Shown: piece by piece, positions 1-11,650 of the stretch
How positions within the stretch are numbered: the stretch's first letter is position 1
Layout: the number at the start of each line of letters is the position of its first letter
From: Tropicibacter naphthalenivorans
GTDB lineage: Bacteria; Pseudomonadota; Alphaproteobacteria; Rhodobacterales; Rhodobacteraceae
Assembly (NCBI RefSeq): GCF_900176475.1
Contig: NZ_FWXX01000004.1
Location: forward strand, 1-64,000
Direction: 5' to 3'
DNA length: 64,000 nt
The notes under the pieces: model-generated
What the model saw: only the letters and a program-made list of their open reading frames with translations
What the model was told of the DNA's origin: nothing
Databases searched by the model: none
Position numbers and translations under genes: made by a program

Positions 1-353
1 TTGGCCGGATCAATCGAGTTGATCACGAGGTCTTCGTTCAGGTGCTTGGGCAGGGGCAGCTGCACCAGGATGCCGTGCACCGCCGGGTCATTGTTCAGCT
101 GGTCGATCAGCGCCAGCAGGTCCGCCTCGGAGGTGTCCGCGTCCAGCTTGTGCTCGTAAGAGTTCATGCCGACCTCGACGGTCTGCTTGCCCTTGGAGCG
201 CACGTAAACCTGGCTCGCCGGGTCTTCGCCGACGAGGACAACCGCCAGACCCGGCGTGATCCCGTGCTCTTCCTTCAAGCGCGCCACATGGCCCGCCACC
301 TTTTCGCGCACCGTGCCTGCAAACGCCTTGCCGTCGATAATCGTTGCGGTCAT
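1..353 (-). CDS. folD: FolD, methylenetetrahydrofolate dehydrogenase/cyclohydrolase (N-terminal part)
   Basis: Only the first 117 or so codons are inside the window; the rest lies beyond the left edge. The product begins [12 protein letters not shown] and contains the FolD signatures YVRSKGKQ (substrate and catalytic lysine region) and [11 protein letters not shown]. The family is a cytosolic bifunctional enzyme that oxidises 5,10-methylene-THF and hydrolyses 5,10-methenyl-THF to 10-formyl-THF. The start is the ATG at 353-351. The next gene on the same strand is fhs, so the two C1-folate enzymes are neighbours, separated by about 230 bp that hold a dispersed repeat. Confidence 0.93.
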   Translation of the reverse strand, partial: MTATIIDGKAFAGTVREKVAGHVARLKEEHGITPGLAVVLVGEDPASQVYVRSKGKQTVEVGMNSYEHKLDADTSEADLLALIDQLNNDPAVHGILVQLPLPKHLNEDLVINSIDPA

Positions 354-515
354 CCGTCCATCCCTTCCTTGCCAAGCCCCCGCACCAACAGCGCGCCAGG
401 CCTTGGTCCATCAAGCCCCCAAAGCGCGGCGGCGCATCAGGGATCACCTGTCATACAAAACTCAACATCCCCCTAAACCGCGCGCGCTAACATTTCCATG
501 GGGCGAACGCGGCCG

Positions 516-561
516 GGGACGGTGGGCGGGGCGAATTCGCAGAAGAGCGCCGTCCCGCCGT
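516..561. repeat. Dispersed intergenic repeat, copy 1 (partner at 15829)
   Basis: Starts with GGGACGGTGGGCGGGGCG, 18 bases identical to the start of the element at 15829. It is followed by a short hairpin around TTCGCAGAA and then CCGTCC, which can pair back to GGACGG at the left. It lies just beyond the fhs stop codon. The partner copy also lies at a gene 3' end. The shared 18-mer and architecture are seen directly; a role as terminator or REP-like element is inference. Confidence 0.55.
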
Positions 562-583
562 TTCCGATCTTAGCCAAAATGGC

Positions 584-2260
584 TCAGAACAGACCTTCGA
601 TCAGGCCTTCGTCGTTCAGGTGGATGCTTTCCGCCGCCGGAACGCGCGGCAGACCCGGCATGGTCATGATCTCGCCGCAGACGACAACCACGAACCCCGC
701 ACCGGCGGACAGGCGCACCTCGCGCACCGGGATGTCAAAGCCGGTGGGCGCGCCGCGCTGGCCCGGATCGGTGCTGAACGAGTACTGGGTTTTCGCCATG
801 CAGACCGGCAGGTTGCCGTAGCCTTGCGCTTCCCATTCCTTCAGCTGCGTGCGGATCTTGGCATCCATCACCACGTTGTCGGCGCGATAGATTTCCTTGC
901 AGACCGTCTCAATCTTTTCGGCCAGCGGCATCTCGTCGGCGTAGAGCGGCGCATAGTTCGCCTCACCCGCTTCACAGATCTCGACAACCTTGCGCGCCGT
1001 CGCTTCGATGCCCGCGCCACCTTCGGCCCAGTGCTTGTTCACGATGGCTTCGACGCCAGCTTCGGCGCAATAGTCGATAACCGCCTGAACCTCGGCATCG
1101 GTATCGGCGTAGAAGTGGTTGATCCCGACAATCGCCGGCACACCGAACTTCTTCATGTTCTCGATGTGACGCCCAAGGTTCGGGCAACCCGCCTTGACCG
1201 CTTCGACGTTCTCGTTGTTCAGGTCCGCTTTGGCCACGCCGCCGTTCATCTTCATGGCGCGCACGGTGGCAACGATCACAACCGCGTCGGGCTTCAGGCC
1301 CGCTTTGCGGCACTTGATGTCCATGAACTTCTCAGCGCCCAGATCCGCGCCAAAGCCCGCTTCGGTCACAACGTAATCGGCCAGCTTCAGAGCGGTGGTC
1401 GTCGCGATGACAGAGTTACAGCCGTGCGCGATGTTGGCGAACGGGCCGCCGTGCACAAACGCCGGGTTGTTTTCCAGGGTCTGCACCAGGTTCGGCTGCA
1501 TGGCGTCCTTGAGCAGGACGGTCATTGCGCCCTCGGCCTTGACGTCGCGGCAGAATACCGGGGACTTGTCGCGGCGGTAGCCGATAATCATGTCGCCCAG
1601 ACGCTTTTCCAGATCCTTGAGGTCGGACGCGAGGCACAGGATCGCCATGACTTCGGACGCCACGGTGATGTCAAAGCCGTCTTCGCGGGCAAAGCCGTTG
1701 GCCACACCGCCAAGCGACGAGGTGATTTGGCGCAGCGAGCGGTCGTTCATGTCGACCACGCGGCGCCACGTCACGCGGCGGGTGTCCAGCTGCGCTTCGT
1801 TGCCCCAGTAGATGTGGTTGTCGATCATCGCCGACAGCAGCGAGTGCGCCGAGGTGATCGCGTGGAAGTCACCGGTGAAGTGGAGGTTCATTTCCTCCAT
1901 CGGCACGACCTGCGCCATACCGCCGCCAGCGGCCCCGCCCTTCATGCCAAAGTTCGGCCCAAGCGACGCTTCGCGGATGCAGATCATCGCCTTTTTGCCG
2001 ATCTTGTTCAGACCGTCGCCCAGACCCACGGTGGTGGTGGTCTTGCCTTCGCCCGCCGGGGTCGGGTTGATCGCGGTCACGAGGATCAGCTTGCCGTCCT
2101 TGCGATCCTGCACCGAGTCGATGAACCCTTGGCTGATCTTGGCTTTGTCATGGCCATAGGGCTGGAGGTGCTCATAGGCGATGTCCAGCTTTTCACCGAT
2201 CTCTTTGATCGGCTGCTTCTTCGCCTCGCGGGCGATTTCGATGTCGGATTTAAAAGCCAT
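584..2260 (-). CDS. fhs: Formate-tetrahydrofolate ligase
   Basis: 558 aa, the usual length for Fhs. ATP-dependent formation of 10-formyl-THF from formate and THF in the cytosol. Visible signatures are the P-loop-like [10 protein letters not shown] (residues 67-76), [20 protein letters not shown] and FTGDFHAI. The start [10 protein letters not shown] is preceded by a GGAA-type ribosome site (GGAACCTTTCC). With folD next door it forms a C1-folate pair that can feed formate carbon into purines and serine or drain C1 units back to formate. No frame damage is seen. Confidence 0.97.
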   Translation of the reverse strand: MAFKSDIEIAREAKKQPIKEIGEKLDIAYEHLQPYGHDKAKISQGFIDSVQDRKDGKLILVTAINPTPAGEGKTTTTVGLGDGLNKIGKKAMICIREASLGPNFGMKGGAAGGGMAQVVPMEEMNLHFTGDFHAITSAHSLLSAMIDNHIYWGNEAQLDTRRVTWRRVVDMNDRSLRQITSSLGGVANGFAREDGFDITVASEVMAILCLASDLKDLEKRLGDMIIGYRRDKSPVFCRDVKAEGAMTVLLKDAMQPNLVQTLENNPAFVHGGPFANIAHGCNSVIATTTALKLADYVVTEAGFGADLGAEKFMDIKCRKAGLKPDAVVIVATVRAMKMNGGVAKADLNNENVEAVKAGCPNLGRHIENMKKFGVPAIVGINHFYADTDAEVQAVIDYCAEAGVEAIVNKHWAEGGAGIEATARKVVEICEAGEANYAPLYADEMPLAEKIETVCKEIYRADNVVMDAKIRTQLKEWEAQGYGNLPVCMAKTQYSFSTDPGQRGAPTGFDIPVREVRLSAGAGFVVVVCGEIMTMPGLPRVPAAESIHLNDEGLIEGLF

Positions 2261-2410
2261 GATGGAAAGGTTCCCGTTGGTGTCGCTATTGGGCTAACCG
2301 ATAACGACCCGGGCAACGACACGTCACGGCAAATCCGACCTTTCAACGCGAACTTGCGGCGCTGGCCAAATCCCGAAACGCGCAAAATGCGCGCATCGGA
2401 AACTTCGTGC

Positions 2411-2998
2411 TCAAGATTCGGGCTGCCACGCGCGCTGGTCGGGGATGTGCAGCGTCAGGGTGTCGCCCACCGCCATGCGCCCTTCGCGCTCGACCCAGGC
2501 GGTCACGCCGCGGCGGCCCTCGGCGGCGGGTTTAAAGCCTTTGCCGTGGCCGGGGCTGGCCTTTTCGATGCTTTTGGCCGGGTACTGGCAGGGGCGGTTG
2601 TGCATGTCGACGGTCACGCTCGCCCCGTCCGGCCCTTGCAGGCGCGAGGACGGCGGCAGGTGGGTAAAGTCCGGCAACCCGCGCACCACCATGCTGGCCC
2701 CCAGCCGCGCCGGGTCGATGGCATCCACGCCGATCTCAGCCGCGATGGCGTCCAGCTCCTCTTGCGAGACGATGGTCAGCTGGCGCACGTTGCGGATGGG
2801 GGTGCCGGGTTCGTACTGCGCCTTGGTGCGCACGCAGGCCGCCCGCTCGCGCCCGCCATGGACCGACCCCGCGATCCCGTCAAAGCGCAGCTCCAGCGCG
2901 TCGCGCGTCTCAGACAGCAGCTCGGCGCGGTCGTCCGAGGTCACGATCCCCAGCCAGACGATTTCGGCGGTGTAGTCGGTGGGCTTCAAGGCAGGCAT
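2411..2998 (-). CDS. MOSC domain protein
   Basis: About 195 aa from MPALKPTDY. This start is chosen because AAAGGACG lies just upstream; a start 10 codons earlier (3028) lacks a site as good. MOSC (molybdenum cofactor sulfurase C-terminal) domains carry sulfur on a conserved cysteine and act in sulfur transfer or in molybdenum-enzyme reductases. The candidate cysteine is in NRPCQYP. Other landmarks are GSVHGGRERAAC and RLGASMVVRGLPDFTHLPP. There is no ferredoxin or beta-barrel extension, so this is a stand-alone MOSC unit whose substrate cannot be read from the sequence. The neighbours fhs and tam give no clear link. Confidence 0.8.
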   Translation of the reverse strand: MPALKPTDYTAEIVWLGIVTSDDRAELLSETRDALELRFDGIAGSVHGGRERAACVRTKAQYEPGTPIRNVRQLTIVSQEELDAIAAEIGVDAIDPARLGASMVVRGLPDFTHLPPSSRLQGPDGASVTVDMHNRPCQYPAKSIEKASPGHGKGFKPAAEGRRGVTAWVEREGRMAVGDTLTLHIPDQRAWQPES

Positions 2999-3020
2999 GA
3001 TACGTCCTTTGCGAAATGCG

Positions 3021-3782
3021 CTATGCAACTTTAAGTGTTATGAACAAACGCCGGAACGGGAACAAGACCCGCCCGTCAGGACCGGCGGGATAGACCTTGG
3101 CGATGGCCTCTTCGTACAGGGCAATCAGGCGGGCCTGCTCGGCGGCGTCCAGTTTTTCCAGCACGGGGCGGGCATAGGTCGATTCGGTAAAGCGGCGGAC
3201 GGGGTGGCCCGCGTCCACCCGATCGAGCACTTGATAGTACTCGGTCTCCCAGATCCGCAGATCACCCAAGCCCTCGAGCAGGTGGAAATAGGCGGCCGGC
3301 AGCAAAATGCCCGGCCCGTGATCATGGTCGACGCGGCCCGGAAACAGCTCTTCGGCCAGCTGCCGCCACAGGCGGTGCGAGGGCGCGTTGTTCTGGTGCG
3401 GCACCTGGATGGCCAGCGTCCCGCCGGGCTCGAGACCCGCCACCAGGCGGGGCAAGAGCGCCGCATGATCCGGCAGCCAATGTAGCGCCGCATTCGAGAA
3501 AATCAGCGCCGCAGGGCCGGTCCAATCGCTGATGTCCTGCGGGTGCAAGGCGTCATAGGCGTCGGTCTGCGCCGCCTCTTGCAGCATGGCGGCCGAGCTG
3601 TCGACGCCGATGATCCGACGATCGCCAAACCGCTGGCGCAGCGCCGGACCCACCGCGCCATTGCCGCAGCCCAGATCGACCACATCGCCCTCGGGCAGCG
3701 GCCCCACCTGCATCAGCAAGTCCAACGCAGGCCGCAGCCGCACCCCGGCAAAGCGCGCATAGTCCCTTGGGTTCCAGTCCAT
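3021..3782 (-). CDS. tam: Trans-aconitate 2-methyltransferase
   Basis: 253 aa from MDWNPRDYARF, close to E. coli Tam in length. SAM-dependent class I methyltransferase. Motif I is VVDLGCGNGAVG, motif post-I is IIGVDSSAAML, and ALIFSNAALHWLPDHA is the Tam-like motif IV region. Tam methylates trans-aconitate, an inhibitory by-product of citrate-cycle aconitate isomerisation. A longer reading from 3815 adds 11 residues but MDWNP matches the family start. The stop lies 22 bp from the start of the MOSC gene on the same strand, so the two may be cotranscribed. Confidence 0.88.
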   Translation of the reverse strand: MDWNPRDYARFAGVRLRPALDLLMQVGPLPEGDVVDLGCGNGAVGPALRQRFGDRRIIGVDSSAAMLQEAAQTDAYDALHPQDISDWTGPAALIFSNAALHWLPDHAALLPRLVAGLEPGGTLAIQVPHQNNAPSHRLWRQLAEELFPGRVDHDHGPGILLPAAYFHLLEGLGDLRIWETEYYQVLDRVDAGHPVRRFTESTYARPVLEKLDAAEQARLIALYEEAIAKVYPAGPDGRVLFPFRRLFITLKVA

Positions 3783-3806
3783 CTTTGCCCCCGACCCTCT
3801 GCCCCT

Positions 3807-3842
3807 GAAAAGCAATCAACCGGAGCTTACGCCCCGGTTGAT
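3807..3842 (-). terminator. Likely intrinsic terminator of ftsH
   Basis: Inverted repeat ATCAACCGG / CCGGTTGAT (3815-3823 and 3834-3842) with a 10-nt loop. On the minus strand, downstream of the ftsH stop, it is followed by TTGCTTTTC. The 9-bp stem plus T-run fits a Rho-independent terminator between ftsH and tam. Confidence 0.65.
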
Positions 3843-3873
3843 CCCGTTTCAATTCAACAGTTTGGCTATGCCA

Positions 3874-5790
<1,917 letters not shown>

Positions 5791-5867
5791 GGGAAAACTC
5801 CTTTGACTGCGGAGCGGTCTCCGCGTTTTATGGGGTTGGCTGTAACATAGACATCCCCCGCCTCGGT

Positions 5868-7142
5868 TCAATGCGAAAGAAGAAATCGGGCAAAGCTGAT
5901 TTCCCCTTGGCCCCGATGACGAAACGAAATGCCGTGGTTTTCGGCGTCCGTAAGGCCCGCGCAGGCGGTCAGGTGATCGCCTTGCCAGACCGACGGCCAA
6001 GCCAGCGCGACCCGGTGGCGCAGCCCCTCGCGGTGCTCCCTGGGCAGTTGGTCCCAGCCGTCTTGCCCCAGTGCACGCAGGGTGAAGCCCTTGAGGTCAG
6101 GCGCCTTTACCGTCCAGCTTGTGTCCCAGTTGGCCGTCTCGCTTGTATCGTCAACGGTGCCGCACATCTGCGCGACTGAGGCATACTCTCGGAAAATAGT
6201 TAACCGCCCGTTTACGAATTGCAGATCGCAGCCGTGAAGCGTCCCTGCCCCGCCGCTGGTGACGCGGCTGACCAAGGCGTCCAGCGGCGCGGCGCGTGGG
6301 CCATACTCCGCCCCTGCGACATAGCGCAGCGCGGCGTTCAGCAGGCGTCTTTGGGTGGCGACCTCGGTCTGAGCGGCCCAGTCGGGGTGCAGCGACAGCA
6401 CCGGGCCGTCTTGCGCGCCAAAACGGTTCCAGATGTCGGCGGCGCGGGCGTTCAGCGCTGCGCGTTCGGCGCGCAGGTGTTCGGCGGTCTCGGCTAGCGT
6501 CTCGCGCGCAAACCCGTGGGTTTGCAGCAAAGGCAACAACGCGCGCATCCGGGCGCGCACGTAGGCCGGGTCGTCGTTGCTGGGATCGTCGACAAAGGGC
6601 GATTTCAGCACGGTCGCATAGTGGCGCAGCTCGGCGCGGGCCATGCCAAGGCAGGGGCGGACCAGCGTCATGCCACTGGCCAGCGCGCGCAAGGGCTGCA
6701 TCGCCGACAGCCCGTCCAGCCCCGCCCCGCGCGCGAGGCGCATCAGAAAGGTCTCGGCCAGATCGTCGCGCGTGTGCGCCAGTAGGACGTGGGCGATCTG
6801 ACCGCGCCACGCGTCGATCAGGCGCAGACGGGCGCGGCGGGCGGCATCCAGCTTGTTCCCCGTGCCGTCCCACCGCCAGCGCAAAATGGTATGCGGATGG
6901 CCCAGCAGCGCGCATTCTTCGGCGACCATCTGCGCCTCGGCGGCTGACTCAGGGCGCAAACCGTGATCCACCGTCACCACATGCAGGCGCACGCCCCACG
7001 CGCGCGTCCAGTTGTGCGCCAGCAGCAGCATCGCCATGCTGTCGCCGCCGCCCGACACGGCCAAAGCCACGTCAGACGGAAAAGAGGGGCCCAGAAGGCC
7101 CCCCATCGCATCCGCAAACCGCTTGTCCAGCGTCACTGGCAT
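5868..7142 (-). CDS. tilS: tRNA(Ile)-lysidine synthetase
   Basis: 424 aa from MPVTLDKRF. It carries the N-type ATP pyrophosphatase loop SGGGDS (30-35), with [11 protein letters not shown] and [17 protein letters not shown], all hallmarks of TilS. TilS converts C34 of the AUA-reading tRNA-Ile to lysidine, and is essential. Translation is coupled: its ATG overlaps the last 10 nt of cpoB upstream. A longer in-frame reading exists but would run deep into cpoB, so the short start is preferred. Confidence 0.94.
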   Translation of the reverse strand: MPVTLDKRFADAMGGLLGPSFPSDVALAVSGGGDSMAMLLLAHNWTRAWGVRLHVVTVDHGLRPESAAEAQMVAEECALLGHPHTILRWRWDGTGNKLDAARRARLRLIDAWRGQIAHVLLAHTRDDLAETFLMRLARGAGLDGLSAMQPLRALASGMTLVRPCLGMARAELRHYATVLKSPFVDDPSNDDPAYVRARMRALLPLLQTHGFARETLAETAEHLRAERAALNARAADIWNRFGAQDGPVLSLHPDWAAQTEVATQRRLLNAALRYVAGAEYGPRAAPLDALVSRVTSGGAGTLHGCDLQFVNGRLTIFREYASVAQMCGTVDDTSETANWDTSWTVKAPDLKGFTLRALGQDGWDQLPREHREGLRHRVALAWPSVWQGDHLTACAGLTDAENHGISFRHRGQGEISFARFLLSH

Positions 7143-7945
7143 CCCAGCGCGGCGCGGCTGTCTTGGGCCTGCGCCACAAAGCCCGACTGCGGGTAGCGGC
7201 CCGCGACTTCGGACAGGGTCACGCAGGCCTCGGGGACAGAGCCAAGCTCGCCCAAGGACACACCCAAGCGCCACAGCGCCTCGGGGGCGATTTGGCTCTC
7301 GGGAAAGCCCGAGTAGGCGTTGAGGTAGCGGCGCGCCGCTTCGCGGGTGTCGCCGGTCAGGGCCAGCGCCTTGCCTTCGCCCACGAGGGCCGCCGCTTCG
7401 AGCGGACCCATGGGATAGGTCTCGCGGAATTGCGCGAACAGCAGCGCGGCGTGTTCCCCGTCGCCATCGGCCAAAGCCTTTTCCGCCGAGCGAAAATCGG
7501 CCTCTTCGCTGACGGCGAGCTCGCCGTCATAGGGCAGGCTGTCGGTGGCGGGGGCCACGGGTTGCGCCGCGTCAGGCGCGATTTCGCCGCCAAGGGGCAA
7601 GGACGCGCCCAAAGCGCCGATGTCGCAGCCGTCCTCCAGCTCGCAGATGCGGAATTCGAGATCGCCAAGACGGTTGGCCCCGTCCTGCGCCACCTGCCCG
7701 ATGCGGAATTCCAGCTGCTCGGTCTTGGAGGTGATATACGCCAACTGGCCTTCGATGGCGTTGATCCGGTCCAGTTGAGAGCCGCCAACCGCCACGCCGC
7801 TGGCGCCGGTGGTGGACAGCTCTCGTTTGAGCTTTTGCAACTCGACCGTCAGCACGGCCAGATCCTGTTTCATATCCGCAAGCGTGTCCTGCGCGGGGGC
7901 CTGCCCCGCCAGAACGCACAGCACAAGGGCCAGAACGCGCGTCAT
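7133..7945 (-). CDS. cpoB: CpoB/YbgF, Tol-Pal system coordinator
   Basis: 270 aa with a signal peptide ending at GQAPAQ (about residue 19). A coiled-coil region follows (about 20-95, with heptad-like TVELQKLKREL and LEFRIGQVA). The C-terminal half has TPR repeats (AEKALADGDGEHAALLFAQF, LNAYSGFPESQIAPEALWRLG). CpoB is periplasmic, binds TolA, and links cell-wall synthesis with outer-membrane constriction at division. It starts 5 nt after the pal stop and overlaps tilS. Confidence 0.92.
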   Translation of the reverse strand: MTRVLALVLCVLAGQAPAQDTLADMKQDLAVLTVELQKLKRELSTTGASGVAVGGSQLDRINAIEGQLAYITSKTEQLEFRIGQVAQDGANRLGDLEFRICELEDGCDIGALGASLPLGGEIAPDAAQPVAPATDSLPYDGELAVSEEADFRSAEKALADGDGEHAALLFAQFRETYPMGPLEAAALVGEGKALALTGDTREAARRYLNAYSGFPESQIAPEALWRLGVSLGELGSVPEACVTLSEVAGRYPQSGFVAQAQDSRAALGCQ

Positions 7946-7949
7946 CCGC

Positions 7950-8477
7950 TTACCCCGTCAGGCTGGAGGCCGAGATCACCGTCACGGCGCGGCGGTTCTT
8001 GGCGTAGCAGGATTCCTCGGAGCAGATCTCGATCGGGCGTTCCTTGCCGTAGGAGATGAACTTGAGGCGGCTCGACGGCACACCCTTGGACACGAGGTAT
8101 TCCATGACCGAGTTGGCGCGGCGCGCGCCGAGCGCGAGGTTGTATTCGCGGGTGCCCTGCTCGTCGGCGTGGCCTTCGATGATCGCAAGGTAGTCCGAGT
8201 TGGTCAGCAGCCACTGCGCCTGACCGTCCAGCACGGTGCGGGCCTCGGGCGAGAGGGTCGACTGGTCTACGGCGAACAGCACGCGGTCGCCGACGCGCTG
8301 GGTGAAATAGGCGGTCGAGGTCGGGTCATCGACGCTGCCCGGCACGAAACCGGCGTTCGCGCCGCCCGCGTTGGGGCCAAGCGCCCCCGCGTCAGCGTTG
8401 TCGAACCGGTTGGGGTTGGTACAGGCAGCAAGCCCGAGGGCGGCCACCAGCAAAACAGCTTTGGTTGCGAGTTTCAT
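7950..8477 (-). CDS. pal: Pal, peptidoglycan-associated lipoprotein
   Basis: 175 aa. Lipoprotein signal with lipobox LAAC (Cys19). The C-terminal OmpA-like domain binds peptidoglycan: VLFAVDQSTLSPEARTVLD, IIEGHADEQGTREYNLALG, RRANSVMEYL. The Asp and Arg that contact meso-diaminopimelate in the family are present (GHADEQGT, RRANSV). Pal sits in the outer-membrane inner leaflet and is remodelled by TolB and TolA. A ribosome site AGGAAGTCCT is just upstream. Confidence 0.97.
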   Translation of the reverse strand: MKLATKAVLLVAALGLAACTNPNRFDNADAGALGPNAGGANAGFVPGSVDDPTSTAYFTQRVGDRVLFAVDQSTLSPEARTVLDGQAQWLLTNSDYLAIIEGHADEQGTREYNLALGARRANSVMEYLVSKGVPSSRLKFISYGKERPIEICSEESCYAKNRRAVTVISASSLTG

Positions 8478-8547
8478 AGGACTTCCTGCTCTGATCTTTG
8501 CCCCTGCTGTAACACGCAGAAAGGCAGTTGTGAATCGGGCGCGTGCA

Positions 8548-9867
8548 TCATTGCAGCGGCCCCCAGCTGGGGTCGGACGCGCCTGCGGGGGTGCGCACCC
8601 GTTTCAGGTTGCGCCCCGAGATGTCGACGGAATACAGCGCGGTTGCGCCCTGCGCCCCTTGGGTTTCGCGCGAGAACATGATGACGCGGCCATTGGGCGC
8701 CCAGGTCGGGCCTTCGTCCAGGAAGGACGCGGTCAAGAGGCGCTCTTCGGAGCCGTTGGTGCGCATGACGCCGATGTGGAACCGGCCCGCGTTCTGCTTG
8801 GTAAAGGCGATCATATCGCCGCGCGGCGACCAGACCGGGGTGCCATAGCGCCCCTCGCCAAAGGAAATGCGCGTGCCCTCGCCGCCCATGGCGGGCATGA
8901 TGTACAGCTGCTGGGTGCCGCTCTGGTCGCTTTCATAGACGATCTGCGTGCCGTCGGGCGAAAAGCTGGGCGCGGTTTCAATCGCCGGGCCAGAGGTCAG
9001 GCGGCGGGTCGCGCCGCTGGCCACGTCCATCGCCCAGATATCGGTGTTCGAGCCTTGGGTCAGCGAATAGACCACCATCGAGCCATCGGGGGAAAAGCGC
9101 GGGGCAAAACTCATGACGCCTTCGTTGGATTGCAGGATGCGGCTGTTCACGTCGCCAACGCTGAGGATGTGAATGCGCGGAAAGCCCGTCTCATAAGACG
9201 TATACAGCACCCGGCTGCCATCGGGGGAAAAGCGCGGGGCCAGCACGATGGACGAGCTGTCGGTCAGATACTGCACGTTCGCGCCGTCATAATCCATGAT
9301 GGCAAGGCGCTTTTGCCGCTCGTTCTTTGGCCCGGTTTCAGAGACGAACACCACGCGGCTGTCGAAATAGGGGCTTTCGCCGGTCAGGCGGCTATAGACC
9401 TGATCCGCCACCTTATGCGCCAGACGCCGCCAGCCGTCCGAGGTCGAGGCGAACTGCATCCCCTGCCCCAGCTCGGTCCCGGCGAACACGTCCCAGACGC
9501 GGAACTTGACCACCACACGCCCCGAGGCATCAGCAGAGACCGCGCCGGTAATCAAGGCTTGGGCGTTGATCGCCTTCCAGTCGGCGAATTGCACCGGGGC
9601 GGCAAAGCTGCTGACGCGGCTGATATGCGCATCGCGCGGGATCTCGCGGAACAGGCCCGTGCCGATCAGGTCGTCGGCGACCACGCGGCTGAGCTCTTCG
9701 GCGTATTGCGCCCCTTCCGAGGTCTCGGCGACAAAGGTCGGCACCGCAAAGGGCATGGGTTCCACCACGCCTTCGGTGATCTCGATGCGCAAGGGCTGGG
9801 CCGAGGACAGCGCGGGGAAAAGCGCCAGAGTGAACGCCACAAGGACGGCGGCAAAGCGGTGGATCAT
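8548..9867 (-). CDS. tolB: TolB, periplasmic beta-propeller of the Tol-Pal system
   Basis: 439 aa from [12 protein letters not shown], chosen because GGGAGGTCCTTG precedes this ATG; a longer frame from 10005 lacks support. Signal peptide to LSSA (about residue 22), N-terminal TolB domain, then WD40-like PD40 repeats with the recurrent pattern APRFSPDGS / APSFSPDGT / TPVWSPRGD / GPTWAPNGR. TolB binds Pal and is released by TolA. It lies between tolA and pal. Confidence 0.97.
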   Translation of the reverse strand: MIHRFAAVLVAFTLALFPALSSAQPLRIEITEGVVEPMPFAVPTFVAETSEGAQYAEELSRVVADDLIGTGLFREIPRDAHISRVSSFAAPVQFADWKAINAQALITGAVSADASGRVVVKFRVWDVFAGTELGQGMQFASTSDGWRRLAHKVADQVYSRLTGESPYFDSRVVFVSETGPKNERQKRLAIMDYDGANVQYLTDSSSIVLAPRFSPDGSRVLYTSYETGFPRIHILSVGDVNSRILQSNEGVMSFAPRFSPDGSMVVYSLTQGSNTDIWAMDVASGATRRLTSGPAIETAPSFSPDGTQIVYESDQSGTQQLYIMPAMGGEGTRISFGEGRYGTPVWSPRGDMIAFTKQNAGRFHIGVMRTNGSEERLLTASFLDEGPTWAPNGRVIMFSRETQGAQGATALYSVDISGRNLKRVRTPAGASDPSWGPLQ

Positions 9868-10021
9868 CAAGGACCTCCCTTGGGGACTGCTCGGATCGGG
9901 GCGGCGGGTCTGCGCCCGCCCAACGGCACCATACGCAAGATTAACAAACCGCAAAACACCCCAGAGCGGGGTCAGCGGCGGGGAATTGCCGATCAAAGGC
10001 GTCATGTTTCACGTCTCGCGG

Positions 10022-11164
10022 TCATCGCAGGCGCATATCCTGAGGGTTAAAGGTCATCTCGACCTGTTTCCATTGGTCGTATTTGTCGGCGGGCAGGTCA
10101 TAGCCGTTGGGCAACTGGCAGCGCAGCACGGCGCGGCGGGCGGCTTGGAACGCCGTCTCGGTGGCGGACGCATTGCCGCCATCGGCGCCGATCATCCGCA
10201 CGGTGCCGTTCACGACCTTGCCGTCCTGGCCCAGCTCAAAGCCCACGGTGACGGTGACATTGGCGGCCTGAGAGCCGACGTCCACCTGCCAGCATTTCTG
10301 CACCGCAATGCGGAAGGCATCCCGCTCGCCGCCGGTCATCGGCGGGCCGTTCGGGGCGGCAGGCTCAGGCGTTCCCCCGGCCAAAGCTTCGGCCAGAGCC
10401 GCGGCGATGGCGTCATCTGCGGCCGATTGCGGGGCCTCGGGTTCCGGGTCGGGCTGAGCGGTTTGCGCCGGTTCCGCACGGGTCAGCTGCTGCGGGCGCG
10501 ACTTGGGCCGCATCGAGGACGACGGCGCGCGGGCGGCGGCGGGCTCTTCGGCCTCGGTGACGATCTCGGTGGTGGTTTCCTCAGGCGCGGTCTGCTCGCG
10601 CGCCTCTTCGGCGACGTCCGGGCTTTCGGCGTCGGGATCGGCGGCTTGCTGGACCTCGTCAGCGATCACCGCGTCCGGCTCAGGCGGCGCGACGGGATCA
10701 GGGGCGACACGCGGGGCCGGGCGCGGCTTGGGCCGGACCGAGCTGATGGGCGCATTGGGAATGACCGCCGCGGGCGGCTCTGGCGTTGGCGGCTCTGGCG
10801 TTGGCAGAGGGTCCGGCGCGGGCGGTTCCGGCTGCGGGATCGGTTCGGGGTCCAGCTGGGGCTGCGGTTCGGGAATAGGCTCCGGTGCCGGGGTCGGCTC
10901 GGGCGCGGGTTCCGGTTCCTGCGCAGGGGTCGGTTCCGGCACGGGTTCAGGTTCCGGCGCGGGCGTAGGCACGGGCACCGGGTCCAAAGGCGTCTCAGCC
11001 TCGACCTCGGCGGGGCGGGACAGCGCGGCGAAGTCCTCTTCGGACAAGACGGTCACATCGGCCACCTGCATGTCAGGCGGCTCGGGCCGGAACACACCGC
11101 CCAAGAGCAAATACAGCAGCAGCGCCCCATGCGCCGCGCCAGAGATATACAGCCCACGGCTCAC
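10022..11164 (-). CDS. tolA: TolA, Tol-Pal energy-transducing protein
   Basis: 380 aa read from a GTG codon (no nearby ATG fits) 6 nt after the tolR stop. One N-terminal membrane helix (SGAAHGALLLYLLLGGV, about 8-24). A long Pro/Glu/Ala-rich segment follows (about 60-245), with many PEP/PTPAPEPEP repeats spanning the periplasm. The C-terminal domain (about 285-380) has the TonB/TolA fold: FRIAVQKCWQVDVG, VTVTVGFELGQDGKVV. TolA transmits proton-motive force from TolQR to TolB-Pal. Its identity rests mainly on position and architecture because the linker is low complexity. Confidence 0.9.
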   Translation of the reverse strand: MSRGLYISGAAHGALLLYLLLGGVFRPEPPDMQVADVTVLSEEDFAALSRPAEVEAETPLDPVPVPTPAPEPEPVPEPTPAQEPEPAPEPTPAPEPIPEPQPQLDPEPIPQPEPPAPDPLPTPEPPTPEPPAAVIPNAPISSVRPKPRPAPRVAPDPVAPPEPDAVIADEVQQAADPDAESPDVAEEAREQTAPEETTTEIVTEAEEPAAARAPSSSMRPKSRPQQLTRAEPAQTAQPDPEPEAPQSAADDAIAAALAEALAGGTPEPAAPNGPPMTGGERDAFRIAVQKCWQVDVGSQAANVTVTVGFELGQDGKVVNGTVRMIGADGGNASATETAFQAARRAVLRCQLPNGYDLPADKYDQWKQVEMTFNPQDMRLR

Positions 11165-11170
11165 GATGAT

Positions 11171-11647
11171 TTACTCGGTTCGGCCATCAAGCGCGGGGCC
11201 GCCCACGTCGGTCACAAGGCCAATCGACGAAAAGCCCCCGGCGTTCAGCGCGCCCATGATCTGCGCGACCTGCTCGTACGGGACAGTGCCATCGGCGCGC
11301 AGGTACACCCGGTCGTCGGCGCGTTCGGCGGCAATGGCGCGCAGGCGGTTCACCAGATCGTCGCGCGCGACCTCGGTCGTCTGGATCAAGACCGCGCCAT
11401 CGGCGGAAATCGTCACGGTCAGCGGCTCTTCGGTTTCGGACGGCAGGGCTTGAGCGGCGGTTTTCGGCAGTTCCACCGGCACGCCCACCGTCAGCAAAGG
11501 GGCCGCGACCATAAAGATGATGAGCAACACCAGCATCACGTCGACAAACGGCGTGACGTTGATTTCCGACATGGGCTGCGCGCCGCTGCGGCGGCTGCGA
11601 CGGCGGCGGCTGCCTCCTCCGCCCTTTTTCATGACACCCGCGCCCAT
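11171..11647 (-). CDS. tolR: TolR, ExbD-family proton-channel component
   Basis: 158 aa. A basic N-terminus (KKGGGGSRRRRSRR) precedes the ExbD/TolR signature MSEINVTPFVDVMLVLLIIFMV. It contains the Asp in PFVDV that takes part in proton flow, in a single membrane helix. The C-terminal periplasmic domain follows (LRADGTVPYEQVAQIMGALNAGGF). The gap to tolQ is 3 nt, so the two are translationally coupled. With TolQ it forms the motor for TolA. Confidence 0.96.
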   Translation of the reverse strand: MGAGVMKKGGGGSRRRRSRRSGAQPMSEINVTPFVDVMLVLLIIFMVAAPLLTVGVPVELPKTAAQALPSETEEPLTVTISADGAVLIQTTEVARDDLVNRLRAIAAERADDRVYLRADGTVPYEQVAQIMGALNAGGFSSIGLVTDVGGPALDGRTE

Positions 11648-11650
11648 GGA